Source: Chitinophagales bacterium
Lineage (GTDB): Bacteria; Bacteroidota; Bacteroidia; Chitinophagales; Chitinophagaceae
Direction: 5' to 3'
DNA length: 54,108 nt
Assembly (NCBI GenBank): GCA_015654695.1
Contig: JAATGJ010000178.1
Span: forward strand, 1-54,108
In this document: piece after piece, positions 25,314 through 35,600 of the stretch
Numbering within the stretch: the first letter of the stretch is position 1
Layout of the letters: each line of letters begins with the position of its first letter
The notes under the pieces: model-generated
Database searches by the model: none
The model's input: the letters and a program-made list of their open reading frames with translations, nothing else
What the model was told of the DNA's origin: nothing
Made by a program: the position numbers and the translations under genes

Positions 25314-26690
25314 TTACAATCCATATTTATCAATCAAATAGATCAGCGCCGCCATATTAACAGCCCCTAGTTCCAGCTCCCTTTTATTTACCGCTTCAAA
25401 CACATCGTTCCTCGAATGATGAATATCAAAGTAACGTTGTGTATCCGGGTTCAAACTTCCCATAGGTGTACCGAGTTCTTTGTTTAACGGGCCAATATCT
25501 GCACCGCCACCACCTTTCGTAAATTCAGAGCAACCATAAGGAGCGATCAGTTCCTTCCATCCCAGCACTTTTTTAAACTGTTCATCAGATACTGTAAAGC
25601 CCAGGCCTCTTGGCGTAAAACCACCGGCATCACTTTCAATGGCAAAAATATGTTTCTCATTTTTCGCTTTTGCTTCTTCCGCATATTTAATGCCGCCGCG
25701 TAAACCATTTTCTTCATTGGCAAACAATACAAACCGTATCGTTCGCTTAGGCTGGTAGCCGACAGCTTTCAATGCACGGAGCACTTCCATGGTCTGAACT
25801 GAACCAGCCCCATCGTCATGCGCTCCTTCACAATTATCCCAGCTATCAAGGTGTCCGCCGATAGTTATTATTTCATCAGGGAATTCTGTCCCTTTTAATT
25901 CGCCTATTACATTATGGCCGATGGTATCCGGTAAAAAATGGCCATTCGTTTTTAACTGAACCATTACTTTCCCTTTTTGTAAATTAAGATCCAGCCAGTC
26001 AGCATCGCGCAGACCAATAGCGACAGCCGGTATTTTTTCATATAATGAATCATAACGGGTAGCTCCTGTATGCGGATTATTATCCGTGCTATGGCTCATA
26101 CTTCTTACAATAACAGCTAGCGCTCCATATTTAGCTGCACGGCTGGGGCCTTGCCCGCGATATTGCCCTGCATCACGATAGGATAAAAATGTAGTGACAT
26201 AAGTGGGATTAAATTTATAATTATAAAAAACGATCTTCCCTTTTACCTGGTCTTTCTTTTCTTCCAGGTCATTAAAAGAATTGACAAGCAGTACTTCCGC
26301 CTTTACGCCTTTTGAACCAGATCCCATTGAATTGCCGAGGGCAATAACATCCAGTGTTTTCGGAATAGCAGCGCCTTTACCGGTAAATATGGTTTTTACT
26401 TCATCCTTACCACCCCTGACCCAATGCGGTACCATACATTCCTGTAACCAGGTTTTATCAGCGCCTGACTCACTCATGGTTTTAAAACCCCATTTTTCCG
26501 CCTTTACCATTCCCGGTGAACCGGCCAGGCGCCCACCGATTTGCTTTGTCAGGTAACGAAGGTTATCGTAAGCTTTGCCATTTGTGAGCACTTCATCGGA
26601 TATACGCCGTATCATTATTGAATCTTCCTTTTGGGCGAACGACGCAGCGGCAACAATAAAAGAAGCCGTTATTAAAAACAATTTTCTCAT
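25314..26690 (-). CDS. Secreted M28-family peptidase, PGCP-like
   Basis: About 458 residues from the ATG at 26690 (signal MRKLFLITASFIVAAASFA-Q). A protease-associated insert spans ~residues 120-250. The zinc site matches M28 carboxypeptidase-like enzymes: His ~280 and Asp ~292 (IGGHLDSWDNCEGAHDDGAG), Glu-Glu ~326-327 (FANEENGLRGG), Asp in IESDAGG and His in YFDIHHSRND. All ligands are intact. Faces bshA divergently across ~125 bp. A degenerate copy of its last ~30 codons lies downstream (24722-24812). Confidence 0.9.
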   Translation of the reverse strand: MRKLFLITASFIVAAASFAQKEDSIMIRRISDEVLTNGKAYDNLRYLTKQIGGRLAGSPGMVKAEKWGFKTMSESGADKTWLQECMVPHWVRGGKDEVKTIFTGKGAAIPKTLDVIALGNSMGSGSKGVKAEVLLVNSFNDLEEKKDQVKGKIVFYNYKFNPTYVTTFLSYRDAGQYRGQGPSRAAKYGALAVIVRSMSHSTDNNPHTGATRYDSLYEKIPAVAIGLRDADWLDLNLQKGKVMVQLKTNGHFLPDTIGHNVIGELKGTEFPDEIITIGGHLDSWDNCEGAHDDGAGSVQTMEVLRALKAVGYQPKRTIRFVLFANEENGLRGGIKYAEEAKAKNEKHIFAIESDAGGFTPRGLGFTVSDEQFKKVLGWKELIAPYGCSEFTKGGGGADIGPLNKELGTPMGSLNPDTQRYFDIHHSRNDVFEAVNKRELELGAVNMAALIYLIDKYGL

Positions 26691-26815
26691 GCAGTTCAAT
26701 TTTGCTAAAGTTACTGGATAGAGTGAAATTGAAGACAAAGATTTACGATAAACGGCAAACCTTCGTCGGGCAAAACTGTTACCTTGGGGTGGTCATATGA
26801 ACCATTTATAATTTT

Positions 26816-27934
26816 ATGCGAATTGGAATTGTTTGTTACCCCACATTCGGCGGTAGCGGTGTTTTAGCTACGGAATTAGGAAAAGCCCTTGCACAGGAGG
26901 GCCATCTTGTTCATTTCATCACTTACCAGCAGCCCGTAAGGCTGACAGGTTTTATTCCTAATATATTTTACCACGAGGTGCAGGTGCCTACGTACCCGTT
27001 GTTTGACTACCCGCCTTATGAAACGGCGTTGGCCAGCACCATGGTAGATGTGATAAAGAATAATAACCTTGACCTGCTGCATGTGCATTATGCCATCCCC
27101 CATGCTTCCGCGGCGTATATGGCGAAAAAGATACTGGAGAAAGAAGGAAAAAACATCCCGGTCATTACCACATTGCATGGTACAGATATCACATTAGTAG
27201 GAAAAGATAAAATGTATGCCCCGGTAGTTGCTTTTTCCATCAATCAAAGCGACGCTATTACGGCTGTATCCAACAACCTGCGGGATGAAACCTATAAAAC
27301 ATTTACGATTGAAAAAGACATACAGGTCATTTACAATTTTGTAGATGTACAGCGCTTCAACCGTAAACCGATTGACGCATTCAGAAAAGTAATTGCGCCT
27401 AAAGGGGAAAGAATATTATTGCATGCTTCCAACTTCAGGAAATTAAAACGTGTGCAGGATGTAGTGAAGATATTTTATGAAGTACAAAAAGAGATCCCTT
27501 CAAAATTATTATTTGTAGGCGATGGTCCCGAAAGACAGGTTGCCGAAGAATTAGGCCGGTCTTTAGGAGTGGGAGATGAAATACGTTTTGTAGGCAAGCA
27601 GGAACAAATGGAAGATATCCTGGCCATTGCCGATCTTTTCCTGCTCACATCAGAATATGAAAGTTTTGGTTTGGCCGCATTGGAAGCCATGGCAGCAGGT
27701 GTGCCGGTTATCTCCACGAATGCCGGTGGATTGAAAGAAATAAATATAGATGGTGAAACAGGGTATATGGGTAATGTCGGCGATATATTAACCATGAGTA
27801 CAAAGGCCCTTGATATATTGCGCGATGATGAAATACTAAAAGGATTTAAAACGAGGGCGGCTAATCATGCGAAGAAATATGATATCGCCAATATAGTTCC
27901 TATATACGAAGCGCTGTATGAACGTTTTTTATAA
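26816..27934 (+). CDS. bshA: N-acetyl-alpha-D-glucosaminyl L-malate synthase (bacillithiol synthesis)
   Basis: GT4-family retaining glycosyltransferase joining UDP-GlcNAc and L-malate, first step of bacillithiol synthesis. 372 residues. Visible: IGIVCYPTFGGSGVLATELG (N-terminal glycine loop), HVHYAIPHASAAYMAK, TTLHGTDITLVGKD, ILLHASNFRKLKRVQDV, LLFVGDGPER, and the nucleotide-sugar motif SEYESFGLAALEAMAAGVPV (~residues 279-298). Implies the cell uses bacillithiol as its low-molecular-weight thiol; the other steps (bshB, bshC) are not in this window. Confidence 0.92.
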   Translation: MRIGIVCYPTFGGSGVLATELGKALAQEGHLVHFITYQQPVRLTGFIPNIFYHEVQVPTYPLFDYPPYETALASTMVDVIKNNNLDLLHVHYAIPHASAAYMAKKILEKEGKNIPVITTLHGTDITLVGKDKMYAPVVAFSINQSDAITAVSNNLRDETYKTFTIEKDIQVIYNFVDVQRFNRKPIDAFRKVIAPKGERILLHASNFRKLKRVQDVVKIFYEVQKEIPSKLLFVGDGPERQVAEELGRSLGVGDEIRFVGKQEQMEDILAIADLFLLTSEYESFGLAALEAMAAGVPVISTNAGGLKEINIDGETGYMGNVGDILTMSTKALDILRDDEILKGFKTRAANHAKKYDIANIVPIYEALYERFL

Positions 27935-27949
27935 ATTAGCTCAATTATT

Positions 27950-29257
27950 TTAACGACGTAACCAGGATTCAGGGTTTACATTATTTTTTTCTATCATCAG
28001 CATAAAGTCAACCTGTCCGCCTGCACCATCCTGTGCTTCTCCCACCTTTCCAATAACCTGTCCTGTTTTTACCTCAGCCCCTTTACTAACATTCACAGCT
28101 GAAAGATTGCTGTAGGATGTAAAATACTTTCCATGCCGGATCACTACTGCTACGCCATCGCCATAATTATGAATAGCGGCTACTTCTCCGTCAAATATCG
28201 CCTTAACAGCGCCACCCACATTGGGTGTAGCAATGGTCACACCGGGGTTGTTATCCCGCAACTTGGTTCCTTCAATGGTATAAGGACCAAAATGAACACT
28301 GACAAAACCATTATCAACAGGCCAGGGCAGCTTTCCCCTGTTCAATTCAAATTTGTTATTCAGAGCAACATCCGATGCGTTCAGGTTCAGGTAGCTTTCT
28401 GTTTTCTTAGCCACCGTTTTTACAGAAGTAGTTCCTGTAGTCGCAGGAGTTGTCGCAGGAGCAATAACCGCCACTGAATTTTTCTTCTCTTCCGCTGCTT
28501 TCCTTTTTGCCTCTTCCGTAGCTTTTGCAATCTCTCTTCTCACAATAGCATCAATTGCATTTTTTATATCCCTGTCCTTTTTTTTCTTCGCTGTTATTTC
28601 TTTCTGCAGGTCTTTTTCCTGCGATTTCAAATTAGCCACCACCGCATCTTTTTCTTTCCGCTGTTCATCCAGCACATTTTTTTCTTTTACCTGGCTTTGC
28701 AAAGCCACACTCTTTTGCTGCTTTCTTCCTAATTGCTGTTGCTGCCTTTTAGCGATCAGTTGCTGTGTTTCCAATATCGTATTGACCTGTTTTTCCCGGT
28801 AACTACGATAACTTTTCAGGTAGGATACCCGGCGGATAGCATCATTAAAACTGGTGGAAGAAAAGATAAAATTTACATAATCGTAGCTACTCCTGTTCTT
28901 GTATGCATATATGACGGTGCGGGCATATTGCGTCTTTAATGTATCCACCTGTTTCTGCAGCCGGTAAACTTCCAGATTGCTGAGGTAGATATCATCATCT
29001 ATCATTTTCAGCTCGCGGTTGATGCTGTTCATGTAGCGCTCCTGCAGGCTGATCTTTTTCTTGAGTATGTTCAATTGTTTCAGTGATAGTTTGGTCTTAC
29101 CCTTTACATTATCATACATACTCTGCATCAGCTTCAGTTCATTCTGTATCTCCTGTCTTTCTTTCTCCAGCTGGGTCTTGTCCGTTAGCGGCTGTGCAAA
29201 TAACAAAGTCGTGATACTGCTAAAGAGCAGTGTAATGAGCAGGTGTTTTTTCAGCAT
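27950..29257 (-). CDS. EnvC-like murein hydrolase activator, degenerate M23 domain
   Basis: 435 residues: signal peptide (MLKKHLLITLLFSSITTLLFA), a long coiled coil over ~residues 25-250 (with an Ala/Lys-rich end EEAKRKAAEEKK), and a C-terminal LytM/M23 domain (~320-435). All usual zinc ligands are replaced: the HxG-D block reads NNPGVTIATP, the YAHLS block reads SYSNLS and the HLHFE block reads GGQVDFML. This is what EnvC-type activators look like: they bind and open amidases at the septum rather than cutting wall themselves. The FtsEX partner and amidase are not in view. Confidence 0.88.
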   Translation of the reverse strand: MLKKHLLITLLFSSITTLLFAQPLTDKTQLEKERQEIQNELKLMQSMYDNVKGKTKLSLKQLNILKKKISLQERYMNSINRELKMIDDDIYLSNLEVYRLQKQVDTLKTQYARTVIYAYKNRSSYDYVNFIFSSTSFNDAIRRVSYLKSYRSYREKQVNTILETQQLIAKRQQQQLGRKQQKSVALQSQVKEKNVLDEQRKEKDAVVANLKSQEKDLQKEITAKKKKDRDIKNAIDAIVRREIAKATEEAKRKAAEEKKNSVAVIAPATTPATTGTTSVKTVAKKTESYLNLNASDVALNNKFELNRGKLPWPVDNGFVSVHFGPYTIEGTKLRDNNPGVTIATPNVGGAVKAIFDGEVAAIHNYGDGVAVVIRHGKYFTSYSNLSAVNVSKGAEVKTGQVIGKVGEAQDGAGGQVDFMLMIEKNNVNPESWLRR

Positions 29258-29339
29258 GGTTTATTTTTGGTAAATGAATAAAACAAGGTGCGGAAATGAA
29301 CATATATAACGAATTATTGCAAAATAAATTTTACCCGGT

Positions 29340-30149
29340 CTAGTTCCTTTTATAATTTTTTGGCACTGAAAAAGGAAAGCTTAACGTTTCATTAAAGCCG
29401 TAGGATTTGAAATCAAGTTTAATATCCAGTTTCGTCTTTTCAGTTACCGTTATCCTCCTTTTGGTAGAAAAATCAGGACCTTTCTTTGTTTCATGTTCAT
29501 CATAACTCAGCTCACAGGTACGGTTGCGGCTCATGTCCGTATCATCCAGTTTACTATGGTGCATCACGCCATTATTCAATGTTATAAGATTTTTGAACCA
29601 TTCCCCGATACTTAGCAATGAAATGGTAGTAGGGGTTTTTATATAAGAAATAATATTGCTGTCTAAGAAAACAGGGTTGCCGATAAGAAGATCCTGTAAT
29701 GATGCCAGGTCAAGCGGCAGACCTGTAACTTCCTGTACATAGGCAACACTCCTGCCTGTATAAATTTTATCCAGTTTATTGATCACTTTGATAGAGTCCT
29801 TCGTAATAAAAGCCCTTAAACCTTCAATACCAAATAGACCGGTAACGGCTATCCAGATCACACTGTCTTTATACATACGCAGGGTGGCATTCACATTTTC
29901 TTTCTTACCATCGCCGCCCACGTAGTCCACATCCACTTTTGCATTAAACGTGGTGAAGGCGATCTTTTGAGCCTGCAGCTTACTGTAAGTTTCCCGGATA
30001 ATGGCTGAAGAGTCTTCAACATTTTCTATGGGTGCCGTTACTATCCCAATTGAATCCTTTTTAGCGATCGCTGTCTGTATCTTACGGGTTGACCGGCAGG
30101 AACTAAAAAGAAAAACAGCTACAGTGATTACCAGTAATGCTCTCATCAT
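29340..30149 (-). CDS. DUF4292 lipoprotein (possible outer-membrane LolB-like fold)
   Basis: 269 residues. Lipoprotein signal MMRALLVITVAVFLFSSC with Cys ~18. The body contains DSSAIIRETYSKLQAQKIAFTTFNAKVDVDY, VNATLRMYKDSVIWIAVTGLFGIEGLRAFITKDSIKVINKLDKIY and LDLKFSY-like strands, the DUF4292 pattern conserved in Bacteroidota. The strand arrangement is reminiscent of LolA/LolB lipoprotein carriers; function is not established. Lies between dut (9 bp upstream) and the EnvC-like gene (82 bp downstream) on the same strand, probably one operon. Confidence 0.82.
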   Translation of the reverse strand: MMRALLVITVAVFLFSSCRSTRKIQTAIAKKDSIGIVTAPIENVEDSSAIIRETYSKLQAQKIAFTTFNAKVDVDYVGGDGKKENVNATLRMYKDSVIWIAVTGLFGIEGLRAFITKDSIKVINKLDKIYTGRSVAYVQEVTGLPLDLASLQDLLIGNPVFLDSNIISYIKTPTTISLLSIGEWFKNLITLNNGVMHHSKLDDTDMSRNRTCELSYDEHETKKGPDFSTKRRITVTEKTKLDIKLDFKSYGFNETLSFPFSVPKNYKRN

Positions 30150-30158
30150 GTTAATTAA

Positions 30159-30602
30159 TTATTGTTTCCCGGTATGACCAAAACCGCCTGCGTTTCTTTC
30201 CGTCTCTTCCAGTTCTTCTACCTGCTTCCATATTGCTTTCTCTACTTTTTGTACCACCATTTGTGCTATACGGTCACCCGGGTTAATGACCTGTTCTTCC
30301 CGGGAAAGGTTGATTAAGATAATCTTAATTTCTCCCCGGTAATCTGCATCTATGGTACCTGGTGTATTTAAACAGGTAATTCCCTGTTTAACCGCAAGGC
30401 CGCTTCTGGGCCTCACTTGTATTTCATAACCATCCGGTAATTCAACAAATATACCCGTAGGTATCAATGCTCTTTCCAATGGCTGTAATGATTTGGGCGT
30501 ATCCAGGAAAGCCCTTATATCCATACCTGATGATCCCGCAGTGGCGTAGGCGGGTAGTTCATTGGCGGACTTGTTTATGATCTTTACTTCAATTACTGGC
30601 AT
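30159..30602 (-). CDS. dut: Deoxyuridine 5'-triphosphate nucleotidohydrolase
   Basis: Trimeric dUTPase, hydrolysing dUTP to dUMP + PPi. 147 residues from the ATG at 30602 ([20 protein letters not shown]); upstream codons of the same frame come from the palindromic element at 30658-30758 and are not part of the protein. All five motifs are visible: [43 protein letters not shown] and the C-terminal GGFGHTGKQ. Followed by the DUF4292 gene after 9 bp. Confidence 0.95.
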   Translation of the reverse strand: MPVIEVKIINKSANELPAYATAGSSGMDIRAFLDTPKSLQPLERALIPTGIFVELPDGYEIQVRPRSGLAVKQGITCLNTPGTIDADYRGEIKIILINLSREEQVINPGDRIAQMVVQKVEKAIWKQVEELEETERNAGGFGHTGKQ

Positions 30603-30657
30603 GGGCGCAAAGATATAAGAAAGAAGGAACAAGGTGCAAGACACAGGAAGCGGATAA

Positions 30658-30758
30658 TGTCTCAGTTTGAAAAAGTATTTCACGCAGCGTTCGCAACGGT
30701 GCAGCGTTCGCTGCGCCGTCAATCCTCTGCGTACGCTGCGAGAAACCAAACTGAGACA
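30658..30758. repeat. 101-bp MITE-like palindromic element with 12-bp terminal inverted repeats
   Basis: Perfect terminal repeats TGTCTCAGTTTG (30658-30669) and CAAACTGAGACA (30747-30758). Inner arms also pair: TTTCACGCAGCG (from 30679) against CGCTGCGAGAAA near 30735-30746. The centre is GC-rich (repeated GCAGCGTTCG). It sits in the otherwise empty 192-bp gap between ispF and dut, next to AAGGAACAAGGTGCAAG repeats at 30618-30650. Confidence 0.7.
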
Positions 30759-30794
30759 CTACCAGGAAGAGCGGGATGATTTTTCCTGGTAATA

Positions 30795-31274
30795 TCAATT
30801 CTTCATGAGTAAGACAGCAGCATACGCTACCAGCCCTTCTTCTCTTCCTGCAAATCCCATCTGCTCTGTGGTAGTAGCTTTGATGGAAATATCTTTTGCA
30901 GTTATCCCTGCGATACCGGCAATAGCCGTTTGCATTTGTTCTATGTAAGGTCGGATCTTTGGCGCCTGCAGGCAGATGGTGGTATCAATGTTTACGACTG
31001 TATATCCTTCCTTTTTTATCAATTCAACTGTTTTCACCAGGAGAATCTTACTGTCAATATTTTTATACGAAGAATCAGTATCGGGAAAATGCACACCAAT
31101 ATCACCAAGACAAAGCGCTCCAAGCATTGCATCACAAATGGCGTGTAATAATACATCAGCGTCACTGTGACCTACCGCTCCTTTATAATGAGGGATCTTT
31201 ACCCCGCCTATCCAGAGTTCACGGCCTTCAGCCAGTTTATGAAAATCAACTCCTGAACCTATACGGTAAGACAT
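30795..31274 (-). CDS. ispF: 2-C-methyl-D-erythritol 2,4-cyclodiphosphate synthase
   Basis: MEP-pathway isoprenoid enzyme. 159 residues, standard length. Zinc and substrate motifs: SGVDFHKLAEG (Asp-His, residues ~8-12), GAVGHSDADVLLHAICDAMLGA (second His, ~34-55), DIGVHFPDTD, and the C-terminal TTTEQMGFAGREEGLVAYA (Arg-rich CMP/diphosphate loop). Probably first gene of the leftward ispF-dut-DUF4292-envC group, although the 192-bp repeat-filled gap to dut could separate them. Confidence 0.95.
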   Translation of the reverse strand: MSYRIGSGVDFHKLAEGRELWIGGVKIPHYKGAVGHSDADVLLHAICDAMLGALCLGDIGVHFPDTDSSYKNIDSKILLVKTVELIKKEGYTVVNIDTTICLQAPKIRPYIEQMQTAIAGIAGITAKDISIKATTTEQMGFAGREEGLVAYAAVLLMKN

Positions 31275-31370
31275 AGTTCTGATTAATAAATGCTAAGCTA
31301 GAGTAAAAAGGATAAAAGAAGAATTCAAAAATTATTGTTTGCTATTTTTTGCCGGCTGTATCCTCAAATG

Positions 31371-31401
31371 AAAAGCGTCCCGCCTGGGGCGGGACGCTTT
31401 T
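31371..31401 (-). terminator. Strong terminator after porV
   Basis: Perfect 14-bp stem (AAAAGCGTCCCGCC, 31371-31384, pairing with 31388-31401) and a 3-nt loop, 20 bp past the porV stop on the minus strand. A-run and T-run at the two stem bases make it usable in either direction. Confidence 0.85.
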
Positions 31402-31420
31402 CTATAAAATTTAAACCAGG

Positions 31421-32587
31421 TTATTTATCAGTTGTAGCAGCAGCGCCTCCATCAAGATCAAACAATATAGAGAAACGCAATGTATTTGAAAGGGGGTTGC
31501 GGCTGACACCATTGCCTGAAGGCAACAGGTAAGAAAAGTTCAGACCGAAAATGTTGTATTTGATACCAAGACCTGCTGTGAAATAACGACGGTTACCTTT
31601 TGTTTTGTCTTCATAGAAATAGCCCGCCCGTAATGCAAACTGGTTATTGTACCAGTATTCAAAGCCTGCCGATACCTGGAATTCTTTCAATTCTTCGCTG
31701 AAACCGCCGGGAGCATCACCAAAAGAACTGAACCAGCTACCTACTACGCCTTTGTTTCTATAATCAGCTATTGCATTAGGATCACTGAGATTAGTCGGGG
31801 GAGTCGGTACTAATAATTTATTTACATCGAGCCCAAAAGTAATTTTGTTTTGTTCATTGAAGTTTTTGGTCCAGGTAGTTCCCAATCCAAGATTGGAGGG
31901 AATAAAATCTTTTGCATCAGCATTATCAGTATAGGAAACTTTTGCACCGAGGTTGGTAATTGTTGCACCAAAGGCCCATCCATTACCTGCTTCGCTTTTA
32001 TTATCATAATAAAAACCAATATCACCGGCTACTGAACTTCCTACTTTGTACGTATTGCCTCCTGAAACAGCACCAGAAGCCAAATCAGAATTAATATACC
32101 GTAAGGCTACACCCAATCCTACCTTATCGGTTAGTTTACGGGAATATCCTAAGTCAATACTAAACTCGCGGGGTTTGCCGCTGCCTTGTAAAGTACCTGA
32201 CCCGTCTGTAAATTCAATATTTCCCAGGCTAAAATAACGCAATGACATATTGATGGCCTGGTTGTCAGCAAATTTATAATAGCCGGCTAATGAAGCCAGG
32301 TAAACATCGTTTACAAGGTCCTTCAACCATGGTGTATATGTTGCTGCAATGCCACCTTTTGATTCATTGAAAGCTACTTTACCAATATTCCAGAAACCTG
32401 AGCTTGCATCAGGAGAAGTGGCGACACCGATATCCCCCATACCACCCGAACGGGCATCTGGCGAAATGCGCAAGAAAGGAACGGCTGTAGTGACAACATT
32501 AATTTCATCCACCTGAGCCTGTACGCCGGACGATAAACCACAAAAAAGAAGGAATGCAGCAATTAGTTTTAAAGCAGTGGGTCTCAT
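31421..32587 (-). CDS. porV: Type IX secretion outer-membrane protein PorV
   Basis: 388 residues. Signal peptide MRPTALKLIAAFLLFCGLSSGVQA, then the PorV signature VVTTAVPFLRISPDARSGGMGDIGVATSPDASS and NIGKVAF. A FadL-like 14-strand barrel follows (FSIDLGYSRKLTDKVGLGVALRY and an aromatic C-terminus). PorV ferries cargo proteins from the type IX translocon to the attachment complex containing PorU. Directly downstream of porU (87 bp), as in other gliding Bacteroidota. Terminated at 31371-31401. Confidence 0.92.
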   Translation of the reverse strand: MRPTALKLIAAFLLFCGLSSGVQAQVDEINVVTTAVPFLRISPDARSGGMGDIGVATSPDASSGFWNIGKVAFNESKGGIAATYTPWLKDLVNDVYLASLAGYYKFADNQAINMSLRYFSLGNIEFTDGSGTLQGSGKPREFSIDLGYSRKLTDKVGLGVALRYINSDLASGAVSGGNTYKVGSSVAGDIGFYYDNKSEAGNGWAFGATITNLGAKVSYTDNADAKDFIPSNLGLGTTWTKNFNEQNKITFGLDVNKLLVPTPPTNLSDPNAIADYRNKGVVGSWFSSFGDAPGGFSEELKEFQVSAGFEYWYNNQFALRAGYFYEDKTKGNRRYFTAGLGIKYNIFGLNFSYLLPSGNGVSRNPLSNTLRFSILFDLDGGAAATTDK

Positions 32588-32674
32588 GAGAAATTGTTTA
32601 TTAAATTATGATATGTAAATAATGAAATCCGTTTTGGTATAATGAGCGGCTAAAGTATTGAATTTTACCGGAAA

Positions 32675-35600
32675 CTAAAAAATCACCAACTTTTCAATTT
32701 TTTCTTTTTTGAGTTTGCCGGGTGCAGTAACGGAAAGTTTGTAGAGATAAACGCCTCTACCTACTTTATCGCCATATTCGTCCCTTCCGTCCCATTCCAG
32801 TTCACTTGAACGGTTGCCGGGGGTGTTTATTGCCTTTTGTATCACTTTTATTACCCTTCCACTAAGCGTAAATACCTGTAACCTAACGTATAGCTCCTGG
32901 CCCGGTTTATTGTGCTCAAACCAGAACTGTGTTTTGGTGGTAAAAGGATTAGGATAATTCAGAATATGACTCAGTTCCAGTTCCTCATCCCTGGCTACCG
33001 AAAAGTCAAGCATCATTTCGCTGGAATTATTAAGTACGTCCCATGCTTTTATTTTAAGAGTATGCAGGCCTGGTTTCAGTTCCGGTAACTGAAAACGTAC
33101 GACACCCCGCTGGTAACTGTCCAGGTCGCCTTCGTAGAAATCGTTCAGGATAAAAAATTGACGATTATCATTATCCAGTGTAGCGACTATATCATGCCCG
33201 ATGCCCGTACCAACAGTATTAATGCCGGATGAATCAGACAATTTTATGATCAATACCGGGTTTTCATTGCTAATGCCCCCGTTGGCAAAATTCTCATCAT
33301 TCAGGTATGATTTTATTTCCGGGCCTTCATTATCACCATCCATATTGTTACCCGCCCCGCCAATCACCAGGTTAGTAAAAGATCCATTCCCATCCTGTGA
33401 TCCGTTTTCCGCATACAAACTAAGTTTACCGTTGCCATACTGGTAGTTAATGTCCTTAGGCACTTTGAAAGAAAAAGAAAAACGGCCATTGGCAACAGAA
33501 GCTTTGCCTTTGAACAAAATATTTGTTTGCGTACTGAAAATGGCCGGCTGACTCGAAGGATCATTCGCCAGTGTTGTAATATTTTTAGGTTTATCAAAAA
33601 CAGCAGGATAAACATTCCCGTTAAAACCGGTCAGCACATTTCCCTGCACATCGGTTACTTCTCCCTCTATTATCACTTTTTCTTTAGCGCTGAGTGTATC
33701 CGCCTGCGTCGCGGGTATGCCGTTTACTTTGACAGCATTCACTTTCAAAACAGGATAAGCAATGGTCAATGCAGGATCGCCCATTAAAGTAAATTTCCTG
33801 TTATTCGTTATATCACCTGATGTTTGATAAGTATAATTCTTCGCTTCCTTCACAGCATCACCAAGGCTTTTATATTTGCCAGTTGCATCTGGCTGCAGGG
33901 CAAACTGCAGGTAGTTATTATTCATGATCCGGTTGCTGAAGGCAAATACGACTCTTGTTGTTGTCATTAAAGCAATGGCGCCGGTCCTGGGTCTCAATAA
34001 AATGTTTTCACCAATAGAACTGAGACCGGGAATATCATAAGGGGCGAAATCGCAGGTCGCAGTTATGAATAAGGGGAGCTTATTTGCATTGTTCCAGTTA
34101 TTGACGATAGCCTGGTCTAAAATAGTTTCTTCCGCAAGTCTGGACGGTCCGCCATGACCCGTAAAATTCCAGATTAATGTGCCATTATAAATCTGGTTAT
34201 TGATAGCCAGGTTTGCCTGTGGATAGCTACTTCCACCTGAACCGCTCTGTTGCTGAAAAGCGTCGAGATATATTTTCTCCTGGTTAAAAACAGGATTAGC
34301 GGCATTAGCCGTACTGGTGATTATCTCCGCATCTTGCAGATGAAGGTTCAGGTCTTCATCATCAGCGATGAATGCCAGGTTATTTCTCCAGGGTCCAAAA
34401 CTTTGCGCAGCAAAATAGGCCTCTACTTTATCAACGAAATTTTTTGCTTCATCCGTATTCTTTGCAGGTACGCGGCCAATACCAATATCAAGATAATTGA
34501 TGACAGCACTGGAATTGATATCCTCGTTATCATCTAAAAAACCATAAAAATCGTCGGACGCATAAGTTGCTAATGGATCTAAAGAGAAACTATTTTCCCA
34601 GGCAGGTACAAAATTGGTGTTGTTAGCGATCCTGTCTTTGTAATCAAAGGACGCATCACCCAACAATAAAAGATATTTTAGTTTATCAGCCGGAATGTTC
34701 CCATACTTATCATGATACATTTTTACAAAATCACGAATGGCAACCGGATCAGGACTGCCGCTGCCAAATTCATTAAATAGTTGCTGCGTTGTTACTACCA
34801 GGGTTCTGTACCCGTTATGTTGCCGGTGAAATTGCGCAAGGCGTTGCGCCTGCAATAAAAAAGGAGGATGCACCACAATGATATAATCTGCAGGTGATGT
34901 ATTGTGCAAATTCTGATTAGCTATTGTTCCTGCCGCAACCGGGATTAATAAATTATCGGGATTAAATGCCGCATACTCCCTGAGCCGGCTACAAGTATTA
35001 ATAAACCGAAACTGGTTACTTACAAAAGTTCCGGGCATACGTGCAGGGTTCAATGGATCAGTGATATCCCAAACCTGTGTATTGGCTGTTGCATCGCTAA
35101 CTACAAATTCACCAATATTATTTCCAACACTTGTCCAGTCCCGGAATAATGACTGGCTTACTCCATTCAGCGAAAGGGTTCTTCTGGCAAAGATCTCAAA
35201 CCAGTTGAGCCATCCCTGTGAATTAAAACTACCCGGATGATACGTATAGCTGAGCGTAAGGTTGTTTTGAGATGCTGTTGTTGTTGCAATGGCAGTTGTT
35301 TGCTGCGCAAACAGATCAAATAGTCCCGTTCCAATTGACGCTATACCAACTTGCCCGATCAGCGTAGTATTGAGCTGTATATCGAAACTGCTTCCCACAC
35401 CTACCGACCGGGCAATACAATTACTTTGAACAAGCAAAGAAGATCCATTTACAATACCGGGAATGTTTACTGCAAAATTTCTTGATAAAACTCTGCCGGG
35501 AAGACTTGAAAATTCTTCACCATACCATTCCTTGCCGCTTGACAGGAAATTCACTGTATCCAGTTCATGAAAATATCTTTCTGAAAAGCTATTGATAGTA

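Noticed and set aside
30603-30749. Longer N-terminus for dUTPase
   Set aside because: It would translate the palindromic element; dUTPases begin at the MPVIEVKII position.
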